Assembly: GCA_020845455.1 (NCBI GenBank)
Contig: JADLFO010000250.1
Span: 1-41,094 of the forward strand
Origin: Caldilineaceae bacterium
Lineage (GTDB): Bacteria > Chloroflexota > Anaerolineae > Caldilineales > Caldilineaceae
Direction: 5' to 3'
DNA length: 41,094 nucleotides
Shown here: positions 1 to 8,573 of the stretch, piece after piece
How positions within the stretch are numbered: position 1 is the first letter of the stretch
How the letters are laid out: every line of letters begins with the position of its first letter
The notes under the pieces: generated by a model
The model's input: only the letters and a program-made list of their open reading frames with translations
What the model was told of the DNA's origin: nothing
Databases searched by the model: none
Position numbers and translations under genes: made by a program

Positions 1-1
1 C

Positions 2-709
2 TCACGTCTTCGCCTCGATATCTTGGCAGACCTTTTCGCAGAGCGCCACCAGCCGGGGCTTCCAGCGTGTATAAAGCTCCAGCGGGTCGATCCAGTTGAC
101 GCGGTAGGGGTCTTTGGCCATCTGTGGCAGTTCCATGCTGCCGTCGTCGGCGACTTTGAGCTGCGCCTCGCGGCCCGGCAGGTGTCCATATTGGCCCTGC
201 AGCACCACCAGCGGCGGGATGCGGTAGACGGTCTCTGCCGGCCAGCGCCCTACCTCGCCAAAGAAGAGACGCAGCGGATGATAGCGCCGGTGAACCGCAG
301 GCGCGGTCAACACCAGTTGATGCCAAAAGTCGCTGCTGCTAAAGGTGCGGTCGCTGCGGTTGATGGGCAGTTGGTAGAGCAGCGCCAATGTGACGGCGCA
401 GCTATCGAGCAGCGCCTTGGCGGCGGCCAGAAAGCCGAGCAGAAATGAGCGCGTCAGGACGGCGGCTTTTTCGTCCTCGCTGCGCTGCAACGAATTGCGT
501 TTGCGTACATCCTCTAACAGAAAGGCGTACATTTCCACATCGGCCATACGCCCGCAGACGCTTTCGGCCAGCAGCACCGAGGGATGGGCGTAGACGTTTT
601 GGTCGTAGGCCAGTTTGTTTTCAAAGTGCTCGTCGAGCTTGAGAAAGAAGTCCGGCACCGGCTCTGAGGAGAGCTTGTAGGCGGTACGTTCATAAAAATA
701 AGTCTTCAT
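2..709 (-). CDS. Conserved-looking hypothetical protein, 235 aa
   Basis: I do not recognise this protein. It is complete: ATG at 709 and TGA at the very left edge. It is mostly polar, with no signal peptide and no convincing membrane helix apart from a short hydrophobic stretch near residues 88-112 that includes [15 protein letters not shown]. The N-terminal half is helical and charged, and the C-terminal part carries aromatic and proline-rich segments. Its codon use and GC content resemble the neighbours, so it looks like a real gene. It is divergent from the DUF1385 gene with about 136 bp between the two starts. No clear -10 element was found upstream of it. Confidence 0.75.
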   Translation of the reverse strand: MKTYFYERTAYKLSSEPVPDFFLKLDEHFENKLAYDQNVYAHPSVLLAESVCGRMADVEMYAFLLEDVRKRNSLQRSEDEKAAVLTRSFLLGFLAAAKALLDSCAVTLALLYQLPINRSDRTFSSSDFWHQLVLTAPAVHRRYHPLRLFFGEVGRWPAETVYRIPPLVVLQGQYGHLPGREAQLKVADDGSMELPQMAKDPYRVNWIDPLELYTRWKPRLVALCEKVCQDIEAKT

Positions 710-829
710 GCTGCGCCGTCCAAATACAAGGGGCGCTGTGACCCCCGTGAATGTCGTTCCATGTGGAGTATATCACCGGCGGGCAGTAAAACAGAAGGCA
801 CTGCCTTCCTTGCTCCGCAGATGGCTCGA

Positions 830-838
830 TGATACAAT
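830..838 (+). promoter_or_regulatory. Extended -10 promoter, leaderless, for the DUF1385 gene
   Basis: TGATACAAT fits TGnTAnAAT. The hexamer ends at 838 and the ATG is at 846, so a start site 7-8 nt downstream would fall on or next to the A of the start codon. No Shine-Dalgarno sequence lies between. Confidence 0.6.
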
Positions 839-845
839 CGCGGCT

Positions 846-1829
846 ATGAGCAAACATTACTATGGTGGGCAGGCTGTCCTCGAAGGCGTGATGATGCGTG
901 GGCGCAAGACCATGGCCGTAGCCGTGCGCAATGCAGCCGGCAGCATTGTGGTGCATACCGAACCGCTGACGGCCCGGATCTATACCAGCGCCTGGGGCAA
1001 GTGGCCCTTTGTGCGTGGGCTGTCACTGCTGTGGGATGCGCTGGGGCTGGGCATGCGCGCCCTGATGTGGAGCGGCGAAGTCGCCGTGCAGGAAGACGAG
1101 AGCGAGCAGGTGGAGTTTTCCGGCCCGGTGGCGTGGACCACGCTGGCGGGCAGCCTGGTCTTTGCCGTGGCGCTCTTTTTCTTGCTGCCCACCTTGGCCA
1201 GCCGCTGGCTCGCCGCCTATGTTGACGACCATGCGCTGGTCGACGCCTTCTTTGAAGGCGCGCTGCGGCTGGCGCTCTTTGTCGCCTATATCTGGGGCAT
1301 CAGCTTTATCCCCGACATTCGCCGTGTCTTTGGCTATCACGGCGCGGAGCACAAGACGATCAACGCCTATGAGGCGGGCGCGGACCTTACGGTCGAGTCG
1401 GTGCGGCGCTACAGCGTGCAGCATGTGCGCTGCGGCACCAGTTTTCTGCTCTATGTGCTGGTGATCAGCATCATCCTCTTTGCCCCGCTCACCTTTGCCG
1501 GCGTGGAGCCGGACTGGCTGGCGCTGCTGCTGCGCTTTGTCACGCGGCTGTTATTGGTGCCGGTCGTGGCGGGCATCGCCTATGAGATTATCCGTTTCAG
1601 CGCGGCCCATGCGCGCAACCCGCTGATGCGCGCTTTGATCGCGCCCGGTCTGGCGCTGCAGCGTCTGACGACGCGCGAGCCGGATGACGGCATGATCGAG
1701 TGCGCCATTGCCGCGCTGGAGCCGGTCTTAGCCGCCGACGGCATCGACGCCCGCGCCGTGGTCCATTCGTCACGCATCTTGGCCGGCGCGCCGCGCGTGC
1801 CCGATGCAGGGTTGGTCAGCGCCGACTAG
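846..1829 (+). CDS. DUF1385 family integral membrane protein
   Basis: This is a 327-aa DUF1385 (YqhQ-type) membrane protein. The family's biochemical role is not known to me; it is widespread in Firmicutes and Chloroflexota. Seen in the sequence: the N-terminal signature [15 protein letters not shown] at residues 5-19, a hydrophobic segment near 98-118, the core motif [17 protein letters not shown] near 162-178, and further hydrophobic segments near 199-217 and 226-248. The frame is open back to 708, but the ATG at 846 is preferred because the family signature starts directly after it and an extended -10 promoter ends 7 nt upstream. The 3' end overlaps the convergent S4 gene by 4 bp. Confidence 0.88.
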   Translation: MSKHYYGGQAVLEGVMMRGRKTMAVAVRNAAGSIVVHTEPLTARIYTSAWGKWPFVRGLSLLWDALGLGMRALMWSGEVAVQEDESEQVEFSGPVAWTTLAGSLVFAVALFFLLPTLASRWLAAYVDDHALVDAFFEGALRLALFVAYIWGISFIPDIRRVFGYHGAEHKTINAYEAGADLTVESVRRYSVQHVRCGTSFLLYVLVISIILFAPLTFAGVEPDWLALLLRFVTRLLLVPVVAGIAYEIIRFSAAHARNPLMRALIAPGLALQRLTTREPDDGMIECAIAALEPVLAADGIDARAVVHSSRILAGAPRVPDAGLVSAD

Positions 1830-2065
1830 GCCGCCGGGCTATTTTCTGGCGTATCCTGGTCTGGAGTCACCTGTACGACCAATTCTTCTCCTTCGACGAC
1901 GACGACATCGCCGTGGCGCAGCTTACGCCCACGGCGTGTTTCGATCTGACCGTTGACCTGCACCGCGCCCGATTGGATCAGGTATTTGGCTTCGCCGCCC
2001 GACTGGACGACCTGCGCCAGCTTGAGAAATTGGTCAAGTTTGATGGTCTCGGCTGCGGGTTCCAT
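1826..2065 (-). CDS. Small S4-domain RNA-binding protein
   Basis: A 79-aa protein made almost entirely of one S4 RNA-binding domain: [20 protein letters not shown] near residues 8-27, then [21 protein letters not shown] near 29-49 and a basic turn before the hydrophobic strand [12 protein letters not shown]. This is the YaaA/RlbA type of stand-alone S4 protein; such proteins bind structured RNA such as rRNA, and in Bacillus a homologue sits beside recF. No recF is nearby here, so the exact role is open. The acidic tail after residue 66 is low-complexity. The gene converges on the DUF1385 gene, sharing 4 bp at the stop codons. Confidence 0.85.
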   Translation of the reverse strand: MEPAAETIKLDQFLKLAQVVQSGGEAKYLIQSGAVQVNGQIETRRGRKLRHGDVVVVEGEELVVQVTPDQDTPENSPAA

Positions 2066-2099
2066 GACGCGTGCTTGTTCCTATCTCCCCAGTGAATCC

Positions 2100-2467
2100 T
2101 CATTTTGTAAAGATATGTGGCCGGCCGAACGAACTGTAGACTAGATCGAACGAGGCCGCGGGCAGATCGAGGCTTTCAATGTCCGCCGGCGCATAGCCGA
2201 TCCCCGGGTCTTGTGTCAGGGACTGGGCACGCGCCAGCATCTTCTCGGAAAGGTCCACGCCGAGGACGCCGGCTGCGCCCGCGGCGCGCGCCCAGCGTGC
2301 AAAAGCGCCGCAGCCGCAGCCGAGATCGAGCACGCGCAAGTTTTGCAGCGGGGAAGCATGCTTTGTAGGGTGGGCCATTCGGGAGCGCCGGCAAGCCCCT
2401 CGCGTGATCGACGAAACTCACTGTAGCCTGCAAAGAAATCTGGGTCATCATAGATGTTCTGAGGCAT
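2100..2467 (-). pseudogene. Class I SAM methyltransferase, frameshifted and truncated
   Basis: Two frames together make the N-terminal third of a class I SAM-dependent methyltransferase. The first frame starts at ATG 2467 (MPQNIYDDPDFFAGYSEFRR) and reaches QSMLP near 2350. The second continues with LQNLRVLDLGCGCGAFARWA (SAM-binding motif I), then LGVDLSEKMLARA and FDLVYSS. Restoring one base in the G run at 2350-2353 would join them. The second frame stops at 2100 directly after FDLVYSS, where such enzymes normally continue for over 100 residues. The combined loss makes this a decayed gene rather than only a sequencing slip. The remnant sits between the S4 gene and the SH3 lipoprotein terminator. 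Confidence 0.8.
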
Positions 2468-2512
2468 CCGCGCTCCTCGTCGTTCAACCGATCGAGCCGG
2501 TTCCGGCCAATC

Positions 2513-2554
2513 AAAAACGGGGCCGCATGGGCAGACCATCACCCATGCGGCCCC
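2513..2554 (-). terminator. Rho-independent terminator for the SH3 lipoprotein gene
   Basis: A perfect 13-bp inverted repeat, GGGGCCGCATGGG at 2519-2531 and CCCATGCGGCCCC at 2542-2554, with a 10-nt loop. On the minus strand the stem is followed by GTTTTTG. It lies 64 bp beyond the stop of the SH3 lipoprotein gene. Confidence 0.85.
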
Positions 2555-2617
2555 GCGCGATCCGATTCGCCGGCTGTGTTTGCCGGCCCTATCTGATAGC
2601 TGGGGTGGCCGCGGGGG

Positions 2618-3532
2618 CTACTGCCCCATGATCACAAACTCTGTCGAGATCCAGCCGCCGTTTTCCAGGTTCAGTTCGGGGATATCGATGCGCACCCACA
2701 AACCGTCTTCGCTGACCTCCAGCACCCGGTAGATTTCGCCGTCGTAGACGTTGCCCACCTTGTTGTCTTCCTCCGTAGTGGGCGCGCTGCGCACACGCAG
2801 GGGGGTGTCGCCGGAGTTGATGGTCACATAGCCCGGCGCCGGGGCTTCAGCCTCCGCGGTGGCCGTCGTTTCCTCCGTGGCGGTTACTTCTTCGGTCGCC
2901 GTCACCTCTTCAGTCGCCGTCACCTCTTCGGTCTCAGCCACTTCCTCTGTTTCGGTGACTGCTTCCGTGCCGGTCACTTCCGTCGTGCCCGTGACCTCTT
3001 CGGCAGCGGTCACTTCCTCGGCGGCTTCCTCGGTGGGTTCGGGCGTGGCTTCCTCGGTGGCTTCCTCAGCGGCTTCGGGCGTTGCCGCTGCGCTCGGAGC
3101 CACGCCTGCCTCGGCCAGCACGTCCTCCAGCTCGACCGTGGGGATATTGGTGATGTCGCCTTCAAGCGTCACAAAGCTGGAAGCGACCCAGCCGGCGCCT
3201 TCGGGTGCGCGCTCAATCTCCAGTTGCAGCCAGCCGCCATCCGAGCTGATCGCCAACACGGCATAGGTCTCGCCCTCGCGCGCGCCGGTCACAACTTCGG
3301 CGTTGTCGCTGGGGGCGCTGCGCACGCGCAGCGATTCAGCCGTAATGGTGGCCTTTGCCGGCTCTACGCCTGGAACAGTACCTGCCGTCGGTGTCTCGGC
3401 GCTGGTCGCACCCTGTTCGAGCAAGCTCGGGTCCTGGATGGGCTGGCAGGCGGCAAGCGCAAAGACCAGCGCGATCAGGCCGCAGAGCAGGGGGAGCCGG
3501 GCCACACGGACAAGACGGGGCGAAGTTTGCAT
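2618..3532 (-). CDS. Lipoprotein with two bacterial SH3-like domains
   Basis: A 304-aa predicted cell-surface lipoprotein. The start at 3532 is chosen because GAGGT lies about 8 nt upstream and it gives a normal signal: basic RLVRVARLP, a hydrophobic core, and lipobox LAAC with the lipidated Cys at residue 29. Two SH3b domains follow, near residues 61-125 (ESLRVRSAPSDNAEVV ... GWVASSFV) and at the C-terminus near 240-304 (PLRVRSAPT ... GGWISTEFV). Such domains usually bind peptidoglycan or wall peptides. They are joined by about 100 residues rich in Thr, Glu and Val, partly encoded by in-frame 18-bp tandem repeats around 2885-2935. The gene has its own promoter and terminator and appears monocistronic. 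Confidence 0.85.
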   Translation of the reverse strand: MQTSPRLVRVARLPLLCGLIALVFALAACQPIQDPSLLEQGATSAETPTAGTVPGVEPAKATITAESLRVRSAPSDNAEVVTGAREGETYAVLAISSDGGWLQLEIERAPEGAGWVASSFVTLEGDITNIPTVELEDVLAEAGVAPSAAATPEAAEEATEEATPEPTEEAAEEVTAAEEVTGTTEVTGTEAVTETEEVAETEEVTATEEVTATEEVTATEETTATAEAEAPAPGYVTINSGDTPLRVRSAPTTEEDNKVGNVYDGEIYRVLEVSEDGLWVRIDIPELNLENGGWISTEFVIMGQ

Positions 3533-3662
3533 AGGTTCATACCTCTTTGCGGAATAGTCAACTGCAGGATGGTCAGTCATCGATGATCTTCCTCTAAGCC
3601 GGGCCAAACCGGACGGAGGGCGGGCCGGCGCCGGTCATGGCACACAAGCTCAAACGCGCCCC

Positions 3663-3691
3663 ATTATGGCACGCTTCCCACTACTTGACAA
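3663..3691 (-). promoter_or_regulatory. Promoter for the SH3 lipoprotein gene
   Basis: Read on the minus strand: TTGTCA (-35, 3691-3686), a 17-bp spacer, CATAAT (-10, 3668-3663), with TGC directly before the -10 giving an extended -10. Predicted start near 3656 and a leader of about 125 nt to the ATG at 3532. Confidence 0.65.
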
Positions 3692-3741
3692 AAATAGCGC
3701 CGCAAATGTGATCGTAGGCACACTTGCTCATTTCTTTCTTG

Positions 3742-3770
3742 TTTGCGATCTTTGCGCCCTCTGTGGTTGA
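3742..3770 (+). repeat. TTTGCG-family intergenic repeat, copy A
   Basis: TTTGCG units recur: TTTGCGATC, TTTGCGCCCTC, then TGTGGTTGA. Same family as the copies at 20978, 38397 and 39191. This copy is the most diverged. It lies in the 303-bp gap between the two minus-strand genes ending at 3836 and starting at 3532. Confidence 0.6.
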
Positions 3771-3835
3771 TCTTCTTGTGTGAATCCTCCTATCCTTCTG
3801 TAAGGCGGCATGGGCCGCTTCACAGCGGTCGTTTT

Positions 3836-5788
3836 CTAGCGTTTACCGGGCGGGTACGGCGGCAGCGGCAGTTCGGCCCGGCCCCACTCGGCCACGGTCG
3901 TGCTGTCGTAGACGATGATCAGAAGCCGGTCGAGCGCGGCGGCCTGCGCCGGGGGGACGGGCAGGAGCTGGCTGTCGCGCACCACGTCGCCCACCGTCCA
4001 CTGCGGCGCAGGGGCCATCTGGTGGATGGGAAAACGGTCTTCGACCGCGGCGCGCCCGTCGGTCCAGACGAGCGGCACGCCGGCGGCATCCAGCAGCCGG
4101 AACGAGACTTTGAAGACCGAGCTTAACGCGGCCTGTGGCTGCCAATCAAGCGTCACCGCCAGCCACGGCTGGGCGGTGACGGCAGAATAACGCGCATCGT
4201 AGCCTGCCAAACGCAGCGCACCGTCCGCCAGCGTGATGTCGAGCGGGTGGCTGGGCGGCGCAAGCCGGGCCGCGCCGCGCGGCCAGACACGCACCAGCGG
4301 GCCTTCGCCGCTGAAGTTATAACGCTCGGCCAAGCCGGGAAGTTCACGCGTCAGGTAGACAGGTTGGCCCGCGGCCAGCGCCGCGTCGACGGCGGCGCGG
4401 CGGGCGTCGGGGTCGTTGTAGGTCGCGGGGGTGACATGCCGGCCCAATCCCTCGGCGGCCTGCATATAGCGCACGGCGGTCATCTCGCCTTCGATGCCCA
4501 GGATGAGGCTGCCGGGCGGGAAGGGGACGCTCGCCATCAGGCGCGCTGCGTCGTGTTTGGTCCAGTTGGCGTGACGGTTGACCCCCGGCCCGCGGCCGCC
4601 CACCCCCAGCGCCAACAGGATGACCAGCGCGGCCTGCACCAGCACGGCCGCCCAGGGTTGCCGGCGGGGCGGCGTCAGCCTGGCCGCCAGGCTGACGCCG
4701 CCACCCACAAAGATGGCGGCGCAGAGCAGGACGGGCAGCAAAAACACTTCCGGGTCGGGCACGCGGTAGGCCAGCACAAACGCCAGGTTGGTGAGCGCGA
4801 TCAGCGCCACGGCGACCCAGGCGCGCGCCGGTCGCCCGTGACGGTCCACCAGGCGCAGCAGCCCCAGCCCGGCCAAGACGAGCGCGAGCCAGCCGATCTG
4901 GCCGCGCAAAAGTTCCAGCCATTGGGCAGGGCCATAGACAGCCGCCAACGGGTTATCGCCAAAAAAGGCGGCGTATTGCCGTGCCAGCACATGATCCCAG
5001 AAGCCGGCCCAAGTGTTGACATAACTCTTGTTGAGGTCGTATGCGCCGCGCGCCGCGGCCAGCGGCAAATAGAGGTAGAGCAGCAGCGGCGCGAGCAGCG
5101 CGCCGAGCCACAGCCCCCAGGCACGCTGTGGCCGCCCCAAGTGCGGCGCGCTCCAGAGCAGATAGAGCGCCACCCCTGGGATCGACAGGACGATGGTGCG
5201 ATGGTGGGCCAGCCCCAACCCAAACAGCAGCGCCACCAGCGCCATGCGCCGCGTCTGGGCTGCGCCCTCCAACCGGTTGATGCCCAACATGGCGGCCAAG
5301 ATGGCGGCGACGAGCAGGTTGTGCAGGGCGTAGACCTCGGCGACGGTCGCTTGACCCCACCAGACCGGCCCCAGGCCAAAGGCCAGCGCCGCGGCCAGCC
5401 CAGCCCAAGGATTGGGCCGGCCTGCGCTGCCGGTCGCCAGCCGCCGCGTACCGTCAAACAGGAGCGCGATCGTGCCCGCGGCGGCCAGGACGCTCCACAG
5501 GTTCATGCGCCCGGCCCAGGCGCCGATGGGCAGCAGCCGCGTCCAGAGGCCGCCCAGCAGGATATAGAGCGGATAGCCGGTGGGGTGGGCGATGGCAAAG
5601 GTGGGCGCGACCAGTTGGAATTCCAGGCTGTCGTCATAGAAGGTGACGATGCCGGGGGCGGCAGTCCAGCCATAGAGCAGCAGGGCGGCCAGCCCTACCA
5701 GCCAGGTCAGCAGCCGGTCGCTGCGGCGGGCGGAGCCGATCCAGGCAGGAAGTTGCATGGGCGGTGGAGCGGCGAGACGGCGGTGCAT
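3836..5788 (-). CDS. DUF2723 multi-spanning membrane protein, GT-C-like
   Basis: A 650-aa membrane protein of the DUF2723 family. The N-terminal region carries the family hallmark near residues 50-80: GIVTFYDDSLEFQ, then IAHPTGYPLYILLGGLW. About ten hydrophobic helices follow up to residue 400, and a soluble C-terminal region of about 250 residues ends the protein. The layout resembles GT-C glycosyltransferases: the acidic DDSLE pair sits in the first outer loop, where GT-C enzymes keep their catalytic acidic residues. Some family members have been assigned as protein O-mannosyltransferase-like enzymes. The donor and acceptor cannot be told from sequence. The ATG at 5788 is supported by an extended -10 ending at 5797. 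It is divergent from the Amt-like gene. Confidence 0.8.
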   Translation of the reverse strand: MHRRLAAPPPMQLPAWIGSARRSDRLLTWLVGLAALLLYGWTAAPGIVTFYDDSLEFQLVAPTFAIAHPTGYPLYILLGGLWTRLLPIGAWAGRMNLWSVLAAAGTIALLFDGTRRLATGSAGRPNPWAGLAAALAFGLGPVWWGQATVAEVYALHNLLVAAILAAMLGINRLEGAAQTRRMALVALLFGLGLAHHRTIVLSIPGVALYLLWSAPHLGRPQRAWGLWLGALLAPLLLYLYLPLAAARGAYDLNKSYVNTWAGFWDHVLARQYAAFFGDNPLAAVYGPAQWLELLRGQIGWLALVLAGLGLLRLVDRHGRPARAWVAVALIALTNLAFVLAYRVPDPEVFLLPVLLCAAIFVGGGVSLAARLTPPRRQPWAAVLVQAALVILLALGVGGRGPGVNRHANWTKHDAARLMASVPFPPGSLILGIEGEMTAVRYMQAAEGLGRHVTPATYNDPDARRAAVDAALAAGQPVYLTRELPGLAERYNFSGEGPLVRVWPRGAARLAPPSHPLDITLADGALRLAGYDARYSAVTAQPWLAVTLDWQPQAALSSVFKVSFRLLDAAGVPLVWTDGRAAVEDRFPIHQMAPAPQWTVGDVVRDSQLLPVPPAQAAALDRLLIIVYDSTTVAEWGRAELPLPPYPPGKR

Positions 5789-5796
5789 AAGGGATC

Positions 5797-5805
5797 AGTT
5801 TATCA
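5797..5805 (-). promoter_or_regulatory. Extended -10 promoter, leaderless, for the DUF2723 gene
   Basis: TGATAAACT on the minus strand matches the TGnTAnAAT pattern with one mismatch. It ends at 5797, leaving 8 nt before the ATG at 5788, so a leaderless transcript is predicted. Confidence 0.5.
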
Positions 5806-5810
5806 CAACT

Positions 5811-5839
5811 TTGGGGTTCATTCGCCAATTTGGTATGAT
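5811..5839 (+). promoter_or_regulatory. Promoter for the Amt-like gene
   Basis: TTGGGG at 5811-5816, a 17-bp spacer and TATGAT at 5834-5839, preceded by TGG as an extended -10. Predicted start near 5846, giving a leader of about 70 nt. Confidence 0.6.
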
Positions 5840-5916
5840 ACGGGCCAGTTCAGACAGGCGTCTAGGGGAGGAGCGCTATCGCCTTACGCATTCTCATCGA
5901 CCCGGGGGCTAACTGT

Positions 5917-7503
5917 ATGCACCAAGCACGACTCCTGGCGCGGGCGGCGCGTCTGCACGGGTGGCTGGCCTTGAGCATTCCGTTGCTGCTCTTGTTCTGC
6001 TTGCCCTCTTCCTTGTTTGCACAATCTCCCGAAAGTACAACTGAAAGTAGCGCGGCCGGTTTGGCCTTTGCTCCGGTCTACTGGTATCTCTTGACCGCGG
6101 CGCTGGCCATGCTCGTCCCTGCCGGTTTTTTGCTGGTGGGGGTAGCCGGGCTGGAACCATCGCGCGCCTGGGACGCGGCGTTAGGCGGGATGGCCGCGCT
6201 GGGTCTGGCGAGCTTTGGCTACTGGGCCGTGGGCTTTGCCCTGCAGTTTGGCGGGGTCGGCCTGGTCTATCCTCAGGCGGAGCTGCGTGAGCTGGTCTGG
6301 GAGTGGAGTCCCTTTGCGGCGGATTGGGGAATAGGCTGGGGCGTGGCCGGTCTTAGCGGCTGGTTTCTCTCCGGCGCGGGGGTGACGCCGCTGGCCTATG
6401 GGCTGTTCTTGGCGCATGTGCCCTGGACGATGACCGCGGCGTTGCTGCCCATGGTGGCGCTGCGCGGGCGCGCGCCGGCCACGGCGACGTTGATCCTGGC
6501 GCTGGCGATCGGCGCGGTCATCTACCCGTTGGGCGAAAACTGGGTGCGCGGCGGCGGCTGGCTGGGCGCGCTGGGCAACAATTTGAACCTGGGCCATGGC
6601 TTTGTCGACTTCGGTGGGGCCGCGACGGTGCATCTGGTCGCGGCGGGGTTTGCGCTGGCCGCGCTGGTGGTCTGGGTGCCGCGCCGTCCGCGGCGGACAC
6701 AGCCGTCGCCCTTGTTGGCTCCGGCGCAACTGCCCCTGCTGGCCGTGGTGGGCAGCCTAATGATCCTGGGCGGCTCGATCGGCTGGCTGTGGTCGAACCC
6801 GCTGCAGATGAGCAGCCTCAACGCGATCGGGCTGATGCGCGGCAGCGTCAATATTGTGTTGTGCGGCGGGGGAGGCATCCTCGCCCCGTTGATCTACACT
6901 TGGTTTGTGACCGGGCGCAGCGAGCCGTTGTTGAGCGCGCGCGGGCTGGCGGCGGGAGTAGTAGCCGGGCTGGCCGCTGCGCCCTTTGTACAGCCGGGGG
7001 TCGCCTTTCTGATCGGCGTGGCCGCGGGGGCGACGGTGCCGTTTGTCACCTATTTGGTGGATGACCTGTTGCGGCTGGACGACGCCACGGGCGCGCTGGC
7101 GGTGAGCGGGCTGCCCGCGGTCGTCGGGCTGCTGCTATTGGGGCTGTTTGCCGACGGCGTGACCGGTCAGGGCTGGCAGATGACCGGGGTCGACGCCTAT
7201 TTAGGGGTGGCGGGCCAGGGAGTCTCCGGTCTGTTTACGGCGCGCGGCTTTCAGATGGATTTCCCTGGCCAGCTTCAGGCGCAGGTGATCGGCATTTTGG
7301 CGCTGGCGCTGTGGGGTTTCTTGGCAGGAATGCTGCTCTGTGTACCGCTGGGGCTGCTGCTGCATGGGCTGCTGCGCAGCAGTGGGATCGTGCCGCCGTC
7401 GCCGCGCCTGCCGGTCGAGCCAGGCCCCGCACCCGTGTCACAGCCCACGGGCGACTGGATGAATATGCCCCTGCGTGCCCCCGACGACCGCCCGCGCGGG
7501 TGA
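5917..7503 (+). CDS. Ammonium transporter (Amt) family homologue with altered pore
   Basis: A 528-aa polytopic membrane protein with a signal peptide (cleavage likely after SSLFA near residue 35), as in bacterial Amt proteins. Recognisable Amt features include [12 protein letters not shown] (101-112), [17 protein letters not shown] (160-176) in place of the FQ-TFA-IT-AL helix, and [13 protein letters not shown] (228-240). The latter retains Asp231 and His239, matching D160 and H168 of E. coli AmtB. The second twin histidine (AmtB H318, in a VHG motif) is replaced: here [13 protein letters not shown] has Ser397. The pore is therefore unlikely to work as in AmtB; it may be a sensor, a gas channel or a degraded paralogue. 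No glnB/glnK lies nearby. The ATG has only weak ribosome-binding sequence. Confidence 0.75.
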   Translation: MHQARLLARAARLHGWLALSIPLLLLFCLPSSLFAQSPESTTESSAAGLAFAPVYWYLLTAALAMLVPAGFLLVGVAGLEPSRAWDAALGGMAALGLASFGYWAVGFALQFGGVGLVYPQAELRELVWEWSPFAADWGIGWGVAGLSGWFLSGAGVTPLAYGLFLAHVPWTMTAALLPMVALRGRAPATATLILALAIGAVIYPLGENWVRGGGWLGALGNNLNLGHGFVDFGGAATVHLVAAGFALAALVVWVPRRPRRTQPSPLLAPAQLPLLAVVGSLMILGGSIGWLWSNPLQMSSLNAIGLMRGSVNIVLCGGGGILAPLIYTWFVTGRSEPLLSARGLAAGVVAGLAAAPFVQPGVAFLIGVAAGATVPFVTYLVDDLLRLDDATGALAVSGLPAVVGLLLLGLFADGVTGQGWQMTGVDAYLGVAGQGVSGLFTARGFQMDFPGQLQAQVIGILALALWGFLAGMLLCVPLGLLLHGLLRSSGIVPPSPRLPVEPGPAPVSQPTGDWMNMPLRAPDDRPRG

Positions 7504-7510
7504 TCTTCTA

Positions 7511-7519
7511 TGTTAGAAT
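7511..7519 (+). promoter_or_regulatory. Extended -10 promoter, leaderless, for fmt
   Basis: TGTTAGAAT matches TGnTAnAAT and ends at 7519. The ATG at 7526 follows after 6 nt, so +1 would be the A of the start codon. It sits just after the stop of the Amt-like gene. Confidence 0.65.
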
Positions 7520-7525
7520 GGCGGC

Positions 7526-8518
7526 ATGGACACAGCGACAATTTTCCCTAACCCCATTCGCATTGTCTTTATGGGCACGCCCGACTTTGCCGTCCCCAGC
7601 CTGCAAGCGCTGCAGACCCAGTCCGCGGCGCAGGGGTGGGAGATGGTCGCGGTCGTGACGCAACCCGACCGGCCCGCAGGCCGCGGCAAACAGATGACCC
7701 TCTCGCCGGTCAAACAGCAGGCCTTGGACGGCAACCTGCCCGTCTATCAGCCCGCCGGCCTGCGCAAAGACCCTGCGGCGGTCGAGGTCTTGGCGGCGTT
7801 GATGCCCGACCTGCTGGTTGTCGCCGCCTATGGATTGATCCTGCCCAAGCGCGTGCTTGAGATTCCAAGCTATGGCTGCATCAACGTGCATGCCAGCCTG
7901 CTGCCCGCCTACCGCGGGGCGTCGCCGATCAGCGCCGCTATTCTTGACGGGCAGGCGGAAACTGGCGTCTCGCTGATGCTGATGGATGAGGGGATGGACA
8001 CCGGGCCGGTGCTGGCGCAGGCGCGCCAGCCGATCCACCCCGACGACACCACCCTCAGCCTCTCGGCGCGGCTGGCCGCCCAAGGCGCTGAGCTGTTGAT
8101 CGAAATGCTCCCGCGCTGGCTGACGGGCGAAATTGCCCCGATTCCCCAAGAAAGCTTGCCCGGCGCGCCCTCGGTCTGCCGTTTGATCCGCAAGGAGCAG
8201 GGGCAGATCGACTGGCATCTGCCCGCAGCCCAGATCGAACGCATGGCACGCGCCTATACGCCGTGGCCCAGCGCCTATACGACCTGGCGCGGGGAGCCGC
8301 TGAAGATTTGGCAGGCCGCGGTTCGTCCCGGCGCTGCGCCGGTGGGTCACGTCATCTCGACGCCCGAAGGCCCCGCCGTAGGCACGGGGGAGGGGCTGCT
8401 GCTGCTGCAAAGCGTGCAGCCCGCGGGCAAACGCGCCATGGACGCGCGCAGCTTCCTCAACGGTGCGCCCGCCTTCATCGGCAGCGATCTGGGAGAGGCA
8501 GTAGGCAGTGGGCAGTAG
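7526..8518 (+). CDS. fmt: Methionyl-tRNA formyltransferase
   Basis: Transfers a formyl group from 10-formyltetrahydrofolate to Met-tRNAfMet for translation initiation. The 330-aa length is close to the usual 310-320. The N-terminal Rossmann-type domain begins IRIVFMGTPDFAVPSL (11-26). The catalytic motif is INVHASLLPAYRGASPI (119-135) with Asn120 and His122, and Asp158 lies in DEGMDTG. The C-terminal OB-like domain begins near residue 210. The last few residues (GEAVGSGQ) are encoded by a GTAGGCAGTGG repeat that also supplies the stop codon. The start is set by the -10 element just upstream. def and priA, common fmt neighbours, are absent. Confidence 0.97.
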   Translation: MDTATIFPNPIRIVFMGTPDFAVPSLQALQTQSAAQGWEMVAVVTQPDRPAGRGKQMTLSPVKQQALDGNLPVYQPAGLRKDPAAVEVLAALMPDLLVVAAYGLILPKRVLEIPSYGCINVHASLLPAYRGASPISAAILDGQAETGVSLMLMDEGMDTGPVLAQARQPIHPDDTTLSLSARLAAQGAELLIEMLPRWLTGEIAPIPQESLPGAPSVCRLIRKEQGQIDWHLPAAQIERMARAYTPWPSAYTTWRGEPLKIWQAAVRPGAAPVGHVISTPEGPAVGTGEGLLLLQSVQPAGKRAMDARSFLNGAPAFIGSDLGEAVGSGQ

Positions 8519-8573
8519 GCAGTGGGACGCCGCCGATCTTGAACCGAGCGCGCCTTTTGGAACCACTGCCTAC
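8501..8573. repeat. GTAGGCAGTGG repeat forming an inverted pair at a convergent junction
   Basis: The 11-mer GTAGGCAGTGG occurs directly at 8501-8511 and 8515-8525 and inverted (CCACTGCCTAC) at 8563-8573. The unit contains TAG and supplies the stop codon of fmt on the plus strand and of the SanA/YdcF-like gene on the minus strand. The inverted copies could fold into a bidirectional terminator-like hairpin with a 37-nt loop, but there is no T tract. Confidence 0.75.

Noticed and set aside
3685-3715. A plus-strand TTGACA near 3685 as a promoter
   Set aside because: No acceptable -10 at 16-18 bp and no plus-strand gene downstream; the same bases fit the minus-strand -35 of the SH3 gene.
4247-5974. 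A 575-codon open plus-strand frame opposite the DUF2723 gene
   Set aside because: Low-complexity Gln/Arg/Gly/Pro composition; the opposite strand codes for a recognisable membrane family.
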